Source: an uncultured Dehalococcoidia bacterium (GTDB lineage Bacteria; Chloroflexota; Dehalococcoidia; Lucifugimonadales; CATQGZ01). Taken from it: DNA of 64,000 nucleotides. This document shows, one piece after another, positions 49,763 through 58,681 of the stretch. How positions within the stretch are numbered: position 1 is the stretch's first letter; every line of letters starts with the position of its first letter. Position numbers and translations under genes: made by a program. The stretch is from assembly GCA_958295685.1 (NCBI GenBank), contig OY282365.1, positions 434,001 to 498,000 on the forward strand, in the 5' to 3' direction. The notes below the pieces were generated by a model. The model did no database searches, had not been told where the DNA came from, and was given only the letters and a program-made list of their open reading frames with translations.

Positions 49763-50515
49763 TCAGGCCGCCTCCGCCCTGACCCAGTCGTATCCCTTTT
49801 CCTCCAGTTCCAGGGCCAGCTCCCTGCCGCCCGACCTCACGATCCGCCCGTCCAGCAGCACGTGTACCCTGTCGGGGCTGACGTAGCCCAATATCCGCTG
49901 GTAGTGCGTCACCATGACGATGGCCTTGGAGGGCGAGCGGAACGAGTTCACGCCGTCCGCGACGATTCTCAGAGCGTCGATGTCCAGCCCCGAGTCGGTC
50001 TCGTCGAGTACCGCCAGCGTCGGGTCCAGCATAGCCATCTGGAGCACCTCATTGCGTTTCTTCTCGCCGCCGGAGTAGCCTTCGTTCACCGACCGCTTCA
50101 CCATGTCGGCGTCTATCCGGACCATCCGGCGCTTCTCGTCGAGCAGCCTGTCGAACTCCCTGATGCTCAGTTCCTTCATGCCCCTGTGCTTCCGCACGGC
50201 GTCCACCGACGCCTTCAGGAACTGCCAGGTGCGGACGCCCGCGAGCTCGGCGGGGTACTGGAACGCCATGAAGACCCCCTCACGCGCCCGCTCCTCCGGG
50301 AGGAGCGCCATCAGGTCCCGACCCTGGTACGAGACCTCGCCGCGCACGACCGTGAATTCCGGCCTGCCCGCAATCACGTTTGCCAGCGTGCTCTTGCCGG
50401 AGCCGTTCGGCCCCATGATGGCGTGTACCTCTCCGGGGTTGACCGTGAGGTTCAGCCCCTTGAGTATGTCGGTCTCCCCGACGGAGACGTGAAGGTCTCG
50501 TATTTCCAAGAGCAA
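49763..50515 (-). CDS. sufC: Fe-S assembly ATPase SufC
   Basis: A 250-aa ABC-type ATPase. Walker A is GPNGSGKST, the signature YSGGEKKRNE, and Walker B LAVLDETDSGLDIDAL, all in SufC form. It powers shape changes of the SufBCD scaffold. I chose TTG at 50513-50515 (LLEIRDLHV) with GGAGAA upstream; an upstream start at 50542 is possible. The 161 bp between sufB and this start hold an inverted GGCGGCC-rich stretch and no gene. Confidence 0.94.
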   Translation of the reverse strand: MLLEIRDLHVSVGETDILKGLNLTVNPGEVHAIMGPNGSGKSTLANVIAGRPEFTVVRGEVSYQGRDLMALLPEERAREGVFMAFQYPAELAGVRTWQFLKASVDAVRKHRGMKELSIREFDRLLDEKRRMVRIDADMVKRSVNEGYSGGEKKRNEVLQMAMLDPTLAVLDETDSGLDIDALRIVADGVNSFRSPSKAIVMVTHYQRILGYVSPDRVHVLLDGRIVRSGGRELALELEEKGYDWVRAEAA

Positions 50516-50676
50516 GATTTGTTCTCCTTCGTCCGCGCACACGCATCAGGGCGGCTTACGATCTGCAGGGTTCAATGTCCGGCCGCCGTTCATATTAGAG
50601 GCCGCCGCCTTTCTCGAACCCTTATCGGGGTGTTCAGGGGAGGCGGCGCCGGCCTCCTTGCGCAGCGGCAGCCAAT

Positions 50677-52137
50677 CTATCCCACCGTTCCTTCCAGGCT
50701 CACCCTCATCAGCTGCGACGCCTCCGCGGCGAACTCGAAGGGCAGTTCCTTGAAGATGCCCCGGCAGAAGCCGTTGATGATCATGTAGTTCGACTCCTCC
50801 AGCGAGAGGCCGCGCTGTTGGAGATAGAATAGCTGGTCGTCGCTCACCTTCGAGGTGGTCGCCTCGTGCTCCAGCTGGGCGGTCGGGTTCCGCACCTCGA
50901 TGTAGGGTATGGTGTGCGCGCCGCACTCATCGCCGATCAGCAGCGAGTCGCACTGCGTGAAGTTCCGCGCCCCCCCGGCGGTCGGCATCATCTTCACCTG
51001 CCCGCGGTAGGTGTTGTTTCCGCGTCCTGCCGAGATGCCCTTGGCGATTATGGTGCTCCGCGTGTTCTTTCCGATGTGGACCATCTTGGTGCCCGTATCC
51101 GCCTGCTGCCGGTTGTTCACCAGCGCGACCGAGTAGAACTCGCCCACCGAGTCGTCTCCCTGCAGGATCACGCTCGGGTACTTCCACGTGATCGCCGAGC
51201 CCGTCTCGACCTGTGTCCACGATATTTTGGAGCCGCGCCCTTGGGCCTTGCCGCGCTTCGTCACGAAGTTGTAGACGCCCCCTCTGCCGTCCTTGTCGCC
51301 CGGGTACCAGTTCTGGAGGGTGGAGTACTTGATCTCCGCGCCGTCGAGGGCGACGAGTTCGACCACTGCGGCGTGCAGCTGGTGGCTCTTTCGCATCGGG
51401 GCGGTGCAGCCCTCCAGGTAGCTCACGTAGCTGCCCTCGTCGGCGATGATCAGCGTTCGTTCGAACTGCCCGGTGTCCAACTCGTTGATTCTGAAGTACG
51501 TCATGAGTTCGATCGGGCAGCGCACGCCTGGCGGCACGTAGCAGAACGAGCCGTCGCTGAACACGGCGGAGTTGAGCGTGGCATAGAAGTTGTCGCTGTA
51601 CGGCACGACGGAGCCGATGTACTTGCGCACCAGGTCCGGGTGGTTCTGTACGGCCTCGCTCATCGAGCAGAAGATGACGCCGGCCTTCTTCAGCATCTCC
51701 TGGTAGGTGGTGGCGACCGACACGCTGTCAAGAACGGCGTCCACGGCCACGCCCGTCAGCTTCTTCTGCTCTTCGAGTGGGATGCCGAGTTTGTTGAAGC
51801 CCTCGAGTATCTCCGGGTCCACCTCGTCCAGGCTCTTAGGGCCGTCCGACTGGGAGCTGGGGGCCGCGTAGTAGATCATGTCCTGGTAGTCGATGGGTTG
51901 GAACTCCACGTTCGCCCACTGCGGTCCCTGGCTGTCCAGCTTGAGCCAGTGGCGGTATGCCTTCAGCCGCCACTCCAGCATCCACTCCGGCTCCCGCTTC
52001 TTGGCGGAGATGAGCCTCACGATGTCCTCGTTCAGACCCCTAGGCGAGACGTCGGACTTGATGTCCAGTTCGAAGCCCCACCTGTACTGGGTGTCCTCGA
52101 TTCCGGTCTCACGCGAAATAACCTGCTGTTCGACCAT
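50677..52137 (-). CDS. sufB: Fe-S assembly scaffold SufB
   Basis: A 486-aa protein. It contains FYATLNSAVFSDGSFCYVPPGVRCPIEL, YVSYLEGCTAPMRKSHQLHAAVVELVALDGAEIKYSTLQNWYPGD in shorter conserved pieces, and the C-terminal GAHTIPYIEVRNPTAQLEHEATTSKV region, all as in SufB. The Cys of EGCTAP and the late Glu/His are the cluster-building residues. It is the first gene of the suf operon; a promoter and an inverted repeat lie just upstream. Confidence 0.95.
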   Translation of the reverse strand: MVEQQVISRETGIEDTQYRWGFELDIKSDVSPRGLNEDIVRLISAKKREPEWMLEWRLKAYRHWLKLDSQGPQWANVEFQPIDYQDMIYYAAPSSQSDGPKSLDEVDPEILEGFNKLGIPLEEQKKLTGVAVDAVLDSVSVATTYQEMLKKAGVIFCSMSEAVQNHPDLVRKYIGSVVPYSDNFYATLNSAVFSDGSFCYVPPGVRCPIELMTYFRINELDTGQFERTLIIADEGSYVSYLEGCTAPMRKSHQLHAAVVELVALDGAEIKYSTLQNWYPGDKDGRGGVYNFVTKRGKAQGRGSKISWTQVETGSAITWKYPSVILQGDDSVGEFYSVALVNNRQQADTGTKMVHIGKNTRSTIIAKGISAGRGNNTYRGQVKMMPTAGGARNFTQCDSLLIGDECGAHTIPYIEVRNPTAQLEHEATTSKVSDDQLFYLQQRGLSLEESNYMIINGFCRGIFKELPFEFAAEASQLMRVSLEGTVG

Positions 52138-52156
52138 CTATGCGGCCCTCTCCAGT

Positions 52157-52179
52157 TTGTTGATTATCGTGGTCAACAA
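52157..52179. promoter_or_regulatory. Candidate operator upstream of sufB
   Basis: Perfect inverted repeat TTGTTGA, 9-bp spacer, TCAACAA. It lies between the predicted suf transcription start (about 52181) and the sufB ATG (52137), a position suited to repression. The likely binder is the Rrf2 protein of the same operon, by inference. Confidence 0.6.
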
Positions 52180-52187
52180 TTCAATAT

Positions 52188-52216
52188 ACTATATCAGGCC
52201 GTATCCCGGTCGGCAA
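52188..52216 (-). promoter_or_regulatory. Predicted suf operon promoter
   Basis: On the minus strand: TTGCCG (52211-52216), 17-bp spacer, TATAGT (52188-52193). It lies between element E4 and sufB, so the operon may have two promoters. Confidence 0.6.
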
Positions 52217-52283
52217 CGGCTGTTCCAGTGGCTCTCTGTCTGCAGGCGCCGGGCAATCGCATCTGAGCGCCTCGATCCTGGGG

Positions 52284-52507
52284 TTTTTGCCGAAAACTGT
52301 CCCAAACTGTTCCATTTTGTCCCATCTCGTAGCTGAGGGTTCGATTTCGTGGAACAAATGTGGGGCACTTGTGGAACAGGTCAGGGACAGTTCCGGGACA
52401 GATGTGGGGCAGTTGTGGGACAGTTCTCTTCAGGGCTGCGAGGTCGACTGCTGCTGGGTTGGCTGCTTCCATGTGAGTAATATAGTACAGGGGTTCGCTG
52501 ATGTCAA
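52284..52507 (-). repeat. Promoter-array element E4 (CTGTCCC subtype)
   Basis: Close relative of E1. Minus-strand order: promoter; ATG at the predicted +1 (52470-52472); seven units of exactly 11 bp (plus-strand TGGGACAGTTC/TGGAACAxxTG, 52350-52426); CAGCTACGAGATG; inverted copies GGGACA, GGAACAG and GGGACAG; TTTTCGGCAAAAA. It points at sufB. The sequence at 52520-52550 (CCTCACAGAG, CTGAACGGGTT) is a decayed version of the E1 MITE right end. The remaining gap to 52630 shows no further feature. Confidence 0.78.
52479..52507 (-). promoter_or_regulatory. Sigma70-type promoter of E4
   Basis: On the minus strand: TTGACA (52502-52507), 17-bp spacer, TATATT (52479-52484), then six bases and ATG at 52472. 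It has the most consensus-like -10/-35 pair of the four elements. Confidence 0.7.
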
Positions 52508-52630
52508 GGGGAGAATCCCTTCGGACCTCACAGAGCCTGAACGGGTTCTCTTGGACAACTTGCAGGGGGCGGGTCGCGTATAATCGATCACCACGAAAGG
52601 GCAGCGAGCCTGGAACCGGGGGTGAGAGCG

Positions 52631-53560
52631 ATGGCAGGCAAGCCGAGGATGGAGTTCGGATACAACCCGCCCACTGGCGAGAGGGGCCTGGAGGCGGTAC
52701 GGCCTCGGGAGTTCCTGTCGGACCTTCACCGCGCCCTCGACGCCGCGTCCCAGAGCTTCACCAGCCTGTGGGTGTCCGACCACATCAACTACGGGAGCGA
52801 GTTCCGAATCGAGTGTTGGACCCTGCTGACGTGGATAGCGGCGCGGTACCCTGGCCGGATGCTCGGGACCATCGTAATGTCGAATTCGTTCCGCAGCCCG
52901 GCGCTGATGGCCAAGATGGGCGCCAGTCTCCAGCACCTGAGTTCCGGCAGGTTCATTCTCGGCTACGGCGCCGGGTGGCACGAAGGGGAGCACAGGGCCT
53001 TCGGGTTCGGCTATCCGAGCCCCGGCGCGCGGGTCGACATGCTGGAGGAGGGGATTCAGGTCATCAGGAGGCTGTGGACCGAGGCTCCGGCCAGCTTCGA
53101 GGGCAGGTTCTACCGGGTGGAGGACGCTCACTGCGAGCCGCTGCCGGACCCGCGCCCGCCGATCATGATTGGCGGCGCGGGTGAGAGGAGGACGCTCCGC
53201 GTGGTCGCCAGACACGCCGATTGGTGGAACGATCTATCGAGACCCGAGGACGAGACGCGGCGCAAGTTGGAGGCGCTGCGGCGGCACTGCGAAGCCGAGG
53301 GCCGTGACTATGACGGCGTACGCAAGACCTTCACGGCGCGCATCTTCATCGACCGAGACCGGAACAGGGCCCGCGAGGCTGCGGGCCGGTGGTCGAGCGG
53401 CGGCCAGCCTCCCATAGTGGGAGACCCGGCCGAGGTCAGGGACCGGCTTCACCAGTGGGCCGAGATGGGTTTCGACCTCTGCATCACGGTCTTCCCAAAT
53501 TTCCAAGCCCTCGACGACATGAAGCTGTTCGTCGATGAGGTGATGCCCGAGTTCGCATAG
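52631..53560 (+). CDS. LLM-class flavin-dependent oxidoreductase
   Basis: A 309-aa TIM-barrel protein of the luciferase-like family, probably F420- or FMN-dependent. SLWVSDHINYG, LGTIVMSNSFRSPALMAKMGASLQHLSSGRF in shorter conserved pieces, GYGAGWHEGEHRAFGF and PIMIGGAGERRTLRVVARHADWWN are the family hallmarks. The substrate is unknown. The ATG at 52631 follows GGGGGTGAG; a GTG at 52622 is an alternative. The giant glycosyltransferase gene begins 22 bp downstream. Confidence 0.88.
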   Translation: MAGKPRMEFGYNPPTGERGLEAVRPREFLSDLHRALDAASQSFTSLWVSDHINYGSEFRIECWTLLTWIAARYPGRMLGTIVMSNSFRSPALMAKMGASLQHLSSGRFILGYGAGWHEGEHRAFGFGYPSPGARVDMLEEGIQVIRRLWTEAPASFEGRFYRVEDAHCEPLPDPRPPIMIGGAGERRTLRVVARHADWWNDLSRPEDETRRKLEALRRHCEAEGRDYDGVRKTFTARIFIDRDRNRAREAAGRWSSGGQPPIVGDPAEVRDRLHQWAEMGFDLCITVFPNFQALDDMKLFVDEVMPEFA

Positions 53561-53582
53561 GAGCGGCCCCGCCGAACCGGTC

Positions 53583-56500
53583 GTGACACTCTCGATAGCT
53601 GCCGTAGTAGCCACTCGCAACCGGCCTCAACTCTTGGCCAACCGGTCTCTGGCGTCGATCGCGCTCCAGACGCGGCCCCCGGACTTCCTGGTAGTCGTCG
53701 ACGACTCGGACAGGGGCGTCAGGCGCATCAACGAAGAGATCGTGATCGATTTCAGGGCCGCCGGCACGAAGACCGTGTACCTGGAGAATTACCGTACTCC
53801 GGGCGCCGCCGGCGCCTGGAACACCGCGCTGTCCGAGCTTCAGGGTACGGTCCCCTCGGTGTTCGCGGCCTTTCTCGACGACGATGACTCATGGGCGCCC
53901 GACTACTTGCGGCGATGTGAAGAGGCCGTTCTGGATCGAAACCTGGACATGGCCGCAGCGGGTCTTGTCTACCACGACTCCCATCACCATGACGGCCTGC
54001 GGCTCGCGGCTCCGGAGAGTCTCGACGTGAACGACCTGCTCGTCCGCAACCCACACATCCAGGGGTCGAACCTGTTCGTGAGGCTGCGGAAGCTGCTCGA
54101 GGCCGGTGGATTCGACGAGGCTCTGGCCAGTACGACGGACCGCGACGTCTGCATCAGGCTGGCGGACGTGGGCTCGGTCAGGTACGGCGCCCTGCCCGAG
54201 CACCTCGTTCATCACTACGCCGAAGCCGGCCGTCCCCGTATGTCCACGCCCGGAGGGGACGCGAAGTGCGCGGGCCTGAGATACTTCTTCCACAAGTACG
54301 GCGGCCGCATGTCCTGCGAGCAGAGAGCCGCGTTTCTCGAAAGGAGCCGGGGCAAGTTCGGCTGCGACGCCGCCAGGGCTGCCGCCGTGCCCCCGCCTGC
54401 CGAGCCGTCTGCCCACGCCCCGGACTCGGGCGAGCGCCTGGATCTGGTCGTCGGCGTGATCACGTCGCCCGACGTGGGCAATGTTGCCAACCTCATGGAC
54501 GAGCTGGTCCGCAAGATCGGCTGCCGAAGCGACGTGACGCTGAGAGTGGCGCTGCTCGAGAACGGCGGCCACGATCCGGTCTCCAGGCGCGGCCTCAGCG
54601 AGGTCGTCGAAGAAGCCTCGCGGCGAGGGCTCGAAGTGGACGTGAAGACGCTGGAGCGGCAGGCATCAGACACGCGCGCCGGGGTGTTCACAGGCGCCCC
54701 GGATCATCTGCCGGAGCGTAAGAGCATCGCGCTGAGCCGGACGATGCTTCAACACTATCTGTTCCTGGAAGCAAAGCCGCGGCAGGGAGCGGTTGTCTGG
54801 ATACTCGACGACGACGTTGCCCTGGATGGTCTCGGATACGGGCCTGACGGCTCGATCCGAGCCGAGGACGTCGACTACGTGTCGGCGATAAAGCGGCTGA
54901 AGGGGACCGGCGTCTGCGTCGTTCTTGGCGAGGTCACGGGCGATCCGCCCCTGCCGTTTCTCAGCTGTATGCGAACACAGCTTGTCGATCTCTATCACAA
55001 CCTTCAGCAGCTGACCGCCCTGCGGCCGGATGACCCGTATCCAGGCCGCCGGGATGCTAACAGGCTCATACGGCTCAGCAGACGCGACTACTACTATGAC
55101 CTTTCGCGCGCCGAGACCGATCATCTGGAGTCGCCGTTCTGGTACGAGCCGAGCGAGAATGACTTGCCCGTAGAGCGCGTCCTAGCCGAAATGGTGTCGC
55201 GGCTGCCGGAGGTTCTGAGCGGCAGGCAGGTGTTCAGGCCGCTGGCGCAGACTGCACGAGACGATCCGGTCTCGGCTCTGGTTCCCTCGGTGAATAGGGG
55301 GCCGTCCACCCTGGTGTTCGATCTGCAGGCGCTGCGGGAGTTCCCCAACGCGGTTCCCACCATCGACGGTTCCGATACCCGGCGGAGCGACATGGTCTGG
55401 AGCCTCCTCAACCGGTTCGCAGGAGGGTGCAGGGTGGCGCAGGCCCCTCTCCCGATTCGCCAAGAGAGGAGAGCGATTGCCAATGCCAGACCCGACTTTG
55501 AGACCATGGCCCAGGACATTCGAGGATACGCGCTCTACTCGTCTCTGCACGATGTCTTCCGACGGAAAGCGCATCGGCGACAGCGGCAGGGGGGTGAGCC
55601 GTATGGACGGGGGTTCCTCGATTTCGACGGCCATGAGATTGAGCGGGCTGCCGGGTTGTACGTTAAGTACGTCCGCGAGCGGTCACGCGCCTTCGAGCTG
55701 AGCTTCATCAGGGTCGTCGGGCTCGTCTCGGCCCTGCGCCCGTTCTACGACCGCAGCCTCACTGCCGGCTCGTCTGCCTGGTGGCTGGACTCGCCCGGGC
55801 ATGACGCACAGGCCGCCTGCCTGCGGAGCTTCGTCGAGAAGCTGGAATCCGTCTATACTCAGGAACGGCTCGACGAGTTCAAGAGGCGCGTCTCGGAAGT
55901 CGATACCGGCGCAATAGAGCAGTACCTCAGGAACCTGCCCGAGATCGTGTCGCGGCATCGTTCGAAGACCCCGCTGCCGAAGAAGGCGCTGAGACAGGCC
56001 GCCGAGTCGTATGTGCGGGACGAGTTCGGGGCCGGCCCTCTCGACTGTCTGGGCATCGGCGAGGAGGGTGTCGCGCTGACCGACCTCCGCCTCGTCTACA
56101 AGTATTTCCATTACTGGAAGTCTCGTGACAGGTCGCGTCAGGTCGCGTTTCTCCAGTCCCTCGCCGGGAAGCTGTCCGGCTATGGGACGCTGCCCGACGT
56201 TCGGGAGGTCCGCGTGAGGGGCGACCACGTGGTCGCGGTCTACCCATACGAGGCCGGGACGAAATACGAGGGCGGCCACATCGACGGGATGCTGAGGCTG
56301 CTGCGCGAGTGCCGAGACGCGGGTATCCTGTGCCGCAACATTCACCCTGACAACCTCCTAGTCACGCCATCCGGTTTGAAGCTGATCGACTTCGGCTCGG
56401 ACATCGTTCCGGTAGGGGACGGAGACTTCGATCAGGCGTGCAGACGAGCGTTTCTGACCTACCGCTTCCACTTCCGAACGGACCTGAAGCGTCTCATGAC

Positions 56501-57233
56501 GAGGGCGTTGACCGAAGCGGATATGCCTGAGCTCACGGGGTTCGCGCAGTTTATGAACGCGCTTGATCCGCGCGGCTGGGACGAATTGTTCCATAGGCCG
56601 ATGACAGAGATCGTTCTGGCGCGGCGGCCGAAGTCGGCGCTGGATTACGGCTGCGGCAGCGGATGGCTGGCAGAGCGGCTCTCCGAACAGGGGGTATCGG
56701 CCACCGGGTACGACCCCGATACGGCGGCGGCCGCAGAGCGCCGTGAGCGCGGGAGCCGGGTCGAGTACGGCGGCCGCGAAATGCTGGACAGACTCCGGGC
56801 AGACTCGGCGCGGTTCGACGTCGTGGTGTGCAGCAGGGTCTTGTGCACCATCGCGGACCGGGCGGAATTCGACGCCGTTCTGCGAGACCTGCGCGGGCTG
56901 GTCACCGATTCGGGGACGGTCTTCGCAACAGTGTGCAACCCGTTCTACGTCTCGACCGTCAGGACGGAGCTTGCCGAGAAGCACCTTCCGAATGGATACG
57001 ACCCCGAGGACACCTTCATCTACACCAAGACCGTCGATTCCGGCAGCGTCTGCCGGACGGAGGTGCATCGGAGCTTCAGGACATACGAACGGGCCTTCGC
57101 CGGGGCGGGGCTGCGCGTCGACGAGGTGATCGAGACGGACGGCGCCGACACGCGCGCCCTGCTTCCTGCGTCCGAGCACATGGTCTTCAGGCTCAGCCCC
57201 GTGCCCGACCCGAGCCGTGGGTGTCTCTGCTGA
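53583..57233 (+). CDS. Four-domain fusion: two GT-A domains, kinase-like domain, SAM methyltransferase
   Basis: A 1216-aa protein. GT-A domain 1 (about 1-230) starts AAVVATRNRPQLLANRSLASI and has FLDDDDSW (99-103). GT-A-like domain 2 (about 287-640) has VVGVITSPDVGN and WILDDDVAL (406-414). A helical linker follows (about 640-815). The kinase-like domain (about 818-985) has GIGEEGVAL, K840, CRNIHPDNLL (917-926) and DFG (936-938). The catalytic-loop Asp of HRD is Asn919, so activity is doubtful. The methyltransferase (about 1000-1205) has ALDYGCGSGWLAERL and TGYDPD. It is likely cytoplasmic and acts in glycan assembly; the product is unknown. The start is GTG or similar at 53583. It overlaps trpF tail to tail by 41 bp. 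Confidence 0.8.
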   Translation: MTLSIAAVVATRNRPQLLANRSLASIALQTRPPDFLVVVDDSDRGVRRINEEIVIDFRAAGTKTVYLENYRTPGAAGAWNTALSELQGTVPSVFAAFLDDDDSWAPDYLRRCEEAVLDRNLDMAAAGLVYHDSHHHDGLRLAAPESLDVNDLLVRNPHIQGSNLFVRLRKLLEAGGFDEALASTTDRDVCIRLADVGSVRYGALPEHLVHHYAEAGRPRMSTPGGDAKCAGLRYFFHKYGGRMSCEQRAAFLERSRGKFGCDAARAAAVPPPAEPSAHAPDSGERLDLVVGVITSPDVGNVANLMDELVRKIGCRSDVTLRVALLENGGHDPVSRRGLSEVVEEASRRGLEVDVKTLERQASDTRAGVFTGAPDHLPERKSIALSRTMLQHYLFLEAKPRQGAVVWILDDDVALDGLGYGPDGSIRAEDVDYVSAIKRLKGTGVCVVLGEVTGDPPLPFLSCMRTQLVDLYHNLQQLTALRPDDPYPGRRDANRLIRLSRRDYYYDLSRAETDHLESPFWYEPSENDLPVERVLAEMVSRLPEVLSGRQVFRPLAQTARDDPVSALVPSVNRGPSTLVFDLQALREFPNAVPTIDGSDTRRSDMVWSLLNRFAGGCRVAQAPLPIRQERRAIANARPDFETMAQDIRGYALYSSLHDVFRRKAHRRQRQGGEPYGRGFLDFDGHEIERAAGLYVKYVRERSRAFELSFIRVVGLVSALRPFYDRSLTAGSSAWWLDSPGHDAQAACLRSFVEKLESVYTQERLDEFKRRVSEVDTGAIEQYLRNLPEIVSRHRSKTPLPKKALRQAAESYVRDEFGAGPLDCLGIGEEGVALTDLRLVYKYFHYWKSRDRSRQVAFLQSLAGKLSGYGTLPDVREVRVRGDHVVAVYPYEAGTKYEGGHIDGMLRLLRECRDAGILCRNIHPDNLLVTPSGLKLIDFGSDIVPVGDGDFDQACRRAFLTYRFHFRTDLKRLMTRALTEADMPELTGFAQFMNALDPRGWDELFHRPMTEIVLARRPKSALDYGCGSGWLAERLSEQGVSATGYDPDTAAAAERRERGSRVEYGGREMLDRLRADSARFDVVVCSRVLCTIADRAEFDAVLRDLRGLVTDSGTVFATVCNPFYVSTVRTELAEKHLPNGYDPEDTFIYTKTVDSGSVCRTEVHRSFRTYERAFAGAGLRVDEVIETDGADTRALLPASEHMVFRLSPVPDPSRGCLC

Positions 57234-57891
57234 TCGAGGCTGCCGCGCGGCGCACGTGGTCGGCGAAGGAGGCGATTCTGGAGGGGTCTTTGACGCCGTC
57301 GGTCTCGACGCCGCTGGAGACGTCCACGCCCCACGGGCGGGCGGTGATGATTGCGGTCTCCACGTTATCGGGAGTGAGCCCGCCGGCCAGCAGGTAGTCG
57401 CCGACCTCGGAAGCGGCGCGCGCGATGTTCCAGTCGAAGGTCTGGCCGGTGCCGCCCAGCGAGCCGTCCCGGTGGCTGTCGAGGAGGGCGAGATGCTTTC
57501 GGGAGACGACCTCGGCCACGGCCCGGCGCGTCGAGTCGATGGTGTCTTCCCTGTCGCCGCCGCCGCGGACCCTTATCTGCCTGATCACCGGGACGTGTAC
57601 CGCCTTCCAGTATTCGGGAGGCTCGCTGCCGCACAGCTGGGCGAGGTCCAGCCCGCACCGGCGGGCTACGGCGTTGACGTCCTCGACCGGCTGGTCCGCG
57701 AAGAGTCCGACTATCCTGGGGGCGTCGGGTCTGAGCCTTCGGAGGCCTTCGATGATCTTCTGCGCGTGCTCGGGTGGTATCCGTCTTCGAACGCCATGGA
57801 CGAAGTTGAAGCCGACGAGGTCGGCTCCGGAGTCGGCGGCGGCCAGCGCGTGGTCGAGACTGCGCAGGCCGCATATCTTGAGGCGGGTCAT
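57193..57891 (-). CDS. trpF: Phosphoribosylanthranilate isomerase TrpF
   Basis: A 232-aa TIM-barrel enzyme. LKICGLRSLDHALAAADSGADLVGFNF carries the catalytic Cys (KICG), PRIVGLFADQPVEDVNAVA follows, and LLAGGLTPDNVETAI plus GVDVSSGVETDGVKD hold the phosphate site and catalytic Asp. It converts PRA to CdRP in tryptophan synthesis. The ATGA overlap with trpC indicates coupling. It is the last trp gene visible; trpB and trpA are not in the window. Confidence 0.94.
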   Translation of the reverse strand: MTRLKICGLRSLDHALAAADSGADLVGFNFVHGVRRRIPPEHAQKIIEGLRRLRPDAPRIVGLFADQPVEDVNAVARRCGLDLAQLCGSEPPEYWKAVHVPVIRQIRVRGGGDREDTIDSTRRAVAEVVSRKHLALLDSHRDGSLGGTGQTFDWNIARAASEVGDYLLAGGLTPDNVETAIITARPWGVDVSSGVETDGVKDPSRIASFADHVRRAAASISRDTHGSGRARG

Positions 57892-58673
57892 ACGAGCTCC
57901 CTGAGCTTCGCGCCGGGATCGGGGGCGGTTACCAGGGCCTCGCCGACGAGCACGGCGTGGGCCCCTGCGGCCCTGACGCGCTCCGCGCTCTCCCGGCTGC
58001 CGACGCCGCTCTCACTGACCACGATCTTGCCGGTCGGGACCATGGGCGCGAGCCGCTCAGTGACCGCCAGGTCGGTCCTGAAGGTGCGCAGGTCGCGGTT
58101 GTTGATCCCGATCACCTCGGCGCCCGCGTCGAGGGCCCTGTCGAGTTCGGCCTCGTCATGGATCTCGATCAGCGCCTGCATCCACAGCTCCTGGGTGAGG
58201 GCGTAAAGCTCCTTCAGCTGCGCCGGGGCCAGCATCGCGGCGATCAGCAGCACGGCGTCCGCGCCGTGAGCGCGGGTTTCGTATACCTGGTACGGGTCGA
58301 ACACGAACTCTTTGCGGAGGACGGGGACGCCTCTGGGGTTGACCGAGGCGTGTACGGCGTCGAGGTCTTCGATGCTGCCCTGGAAGTGGTCTCTGTTGGT
58401 GAGCACCGAGACGGCGGCCGCGCCGTTGTCGGCGTAGGAGGCGGCCAGGCTGGCAGGGTCGAGGTCGGCCCGCAGCGGCCCTTTGGCCGGGGATGCCCTC
58501 TTCACCTCTGCTATGACCCTGATTGAGGAGCCGCTCCAGAGGGCGCCCGCGAAGTTGAGGGGAGGCTTGCTGCCTGCGATTCGCCGCTCGAGCTCCGAGA
58601 CCGGGGCATCGATCTTCAGGCGGTTCAGCTCGATCTTCTTGGCCTCGACGATCTCGGCCAGGATCCCGGCCAT
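57888..58673 (-). CDS. trpC: Indole-3-glycerol-phosphate synthase TrpC
   Basis: About 261 aa. VIAEVKRASPAKGPL, VLTNRDHFQGS, PVLRKEFVFDPYQVYE, VIGINNRDLRTF and VVSESGVGSRE are the catalytic loops of TrpC, including the Lys and Glu residues. It closes the indole ring from CdRP. A GTG at 58685 that overlaps the trpD stop (GTGA) is an alternative start. Neighbours are trpF and trpD. Confidence 0.94.
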   Translation of the reverse strand: MAGILAEIVEAKKIELNRLKIDAPVSELERRIAGSKPPLNFAGALWSGSSIRVIAEVKRASPAKGPLRADLDPASLAASYADNGAAAVSVLTNRDHFQGSIEDLDAVHASVNPRGVPVLRKEFVFDPYQVYETRAHGADAVLLIAAMLAPAQLKELYALTQELWMQALIEIHDEAELDRALDAGAEVIGINNRDLRTFRTDLAVTERLAPMVPTGKIVVSESGVGSRESAERVRAAGAHAVLVGEALVTAPDPGAKLRELV

Positions 58674-58681
58674 GCTATCGA

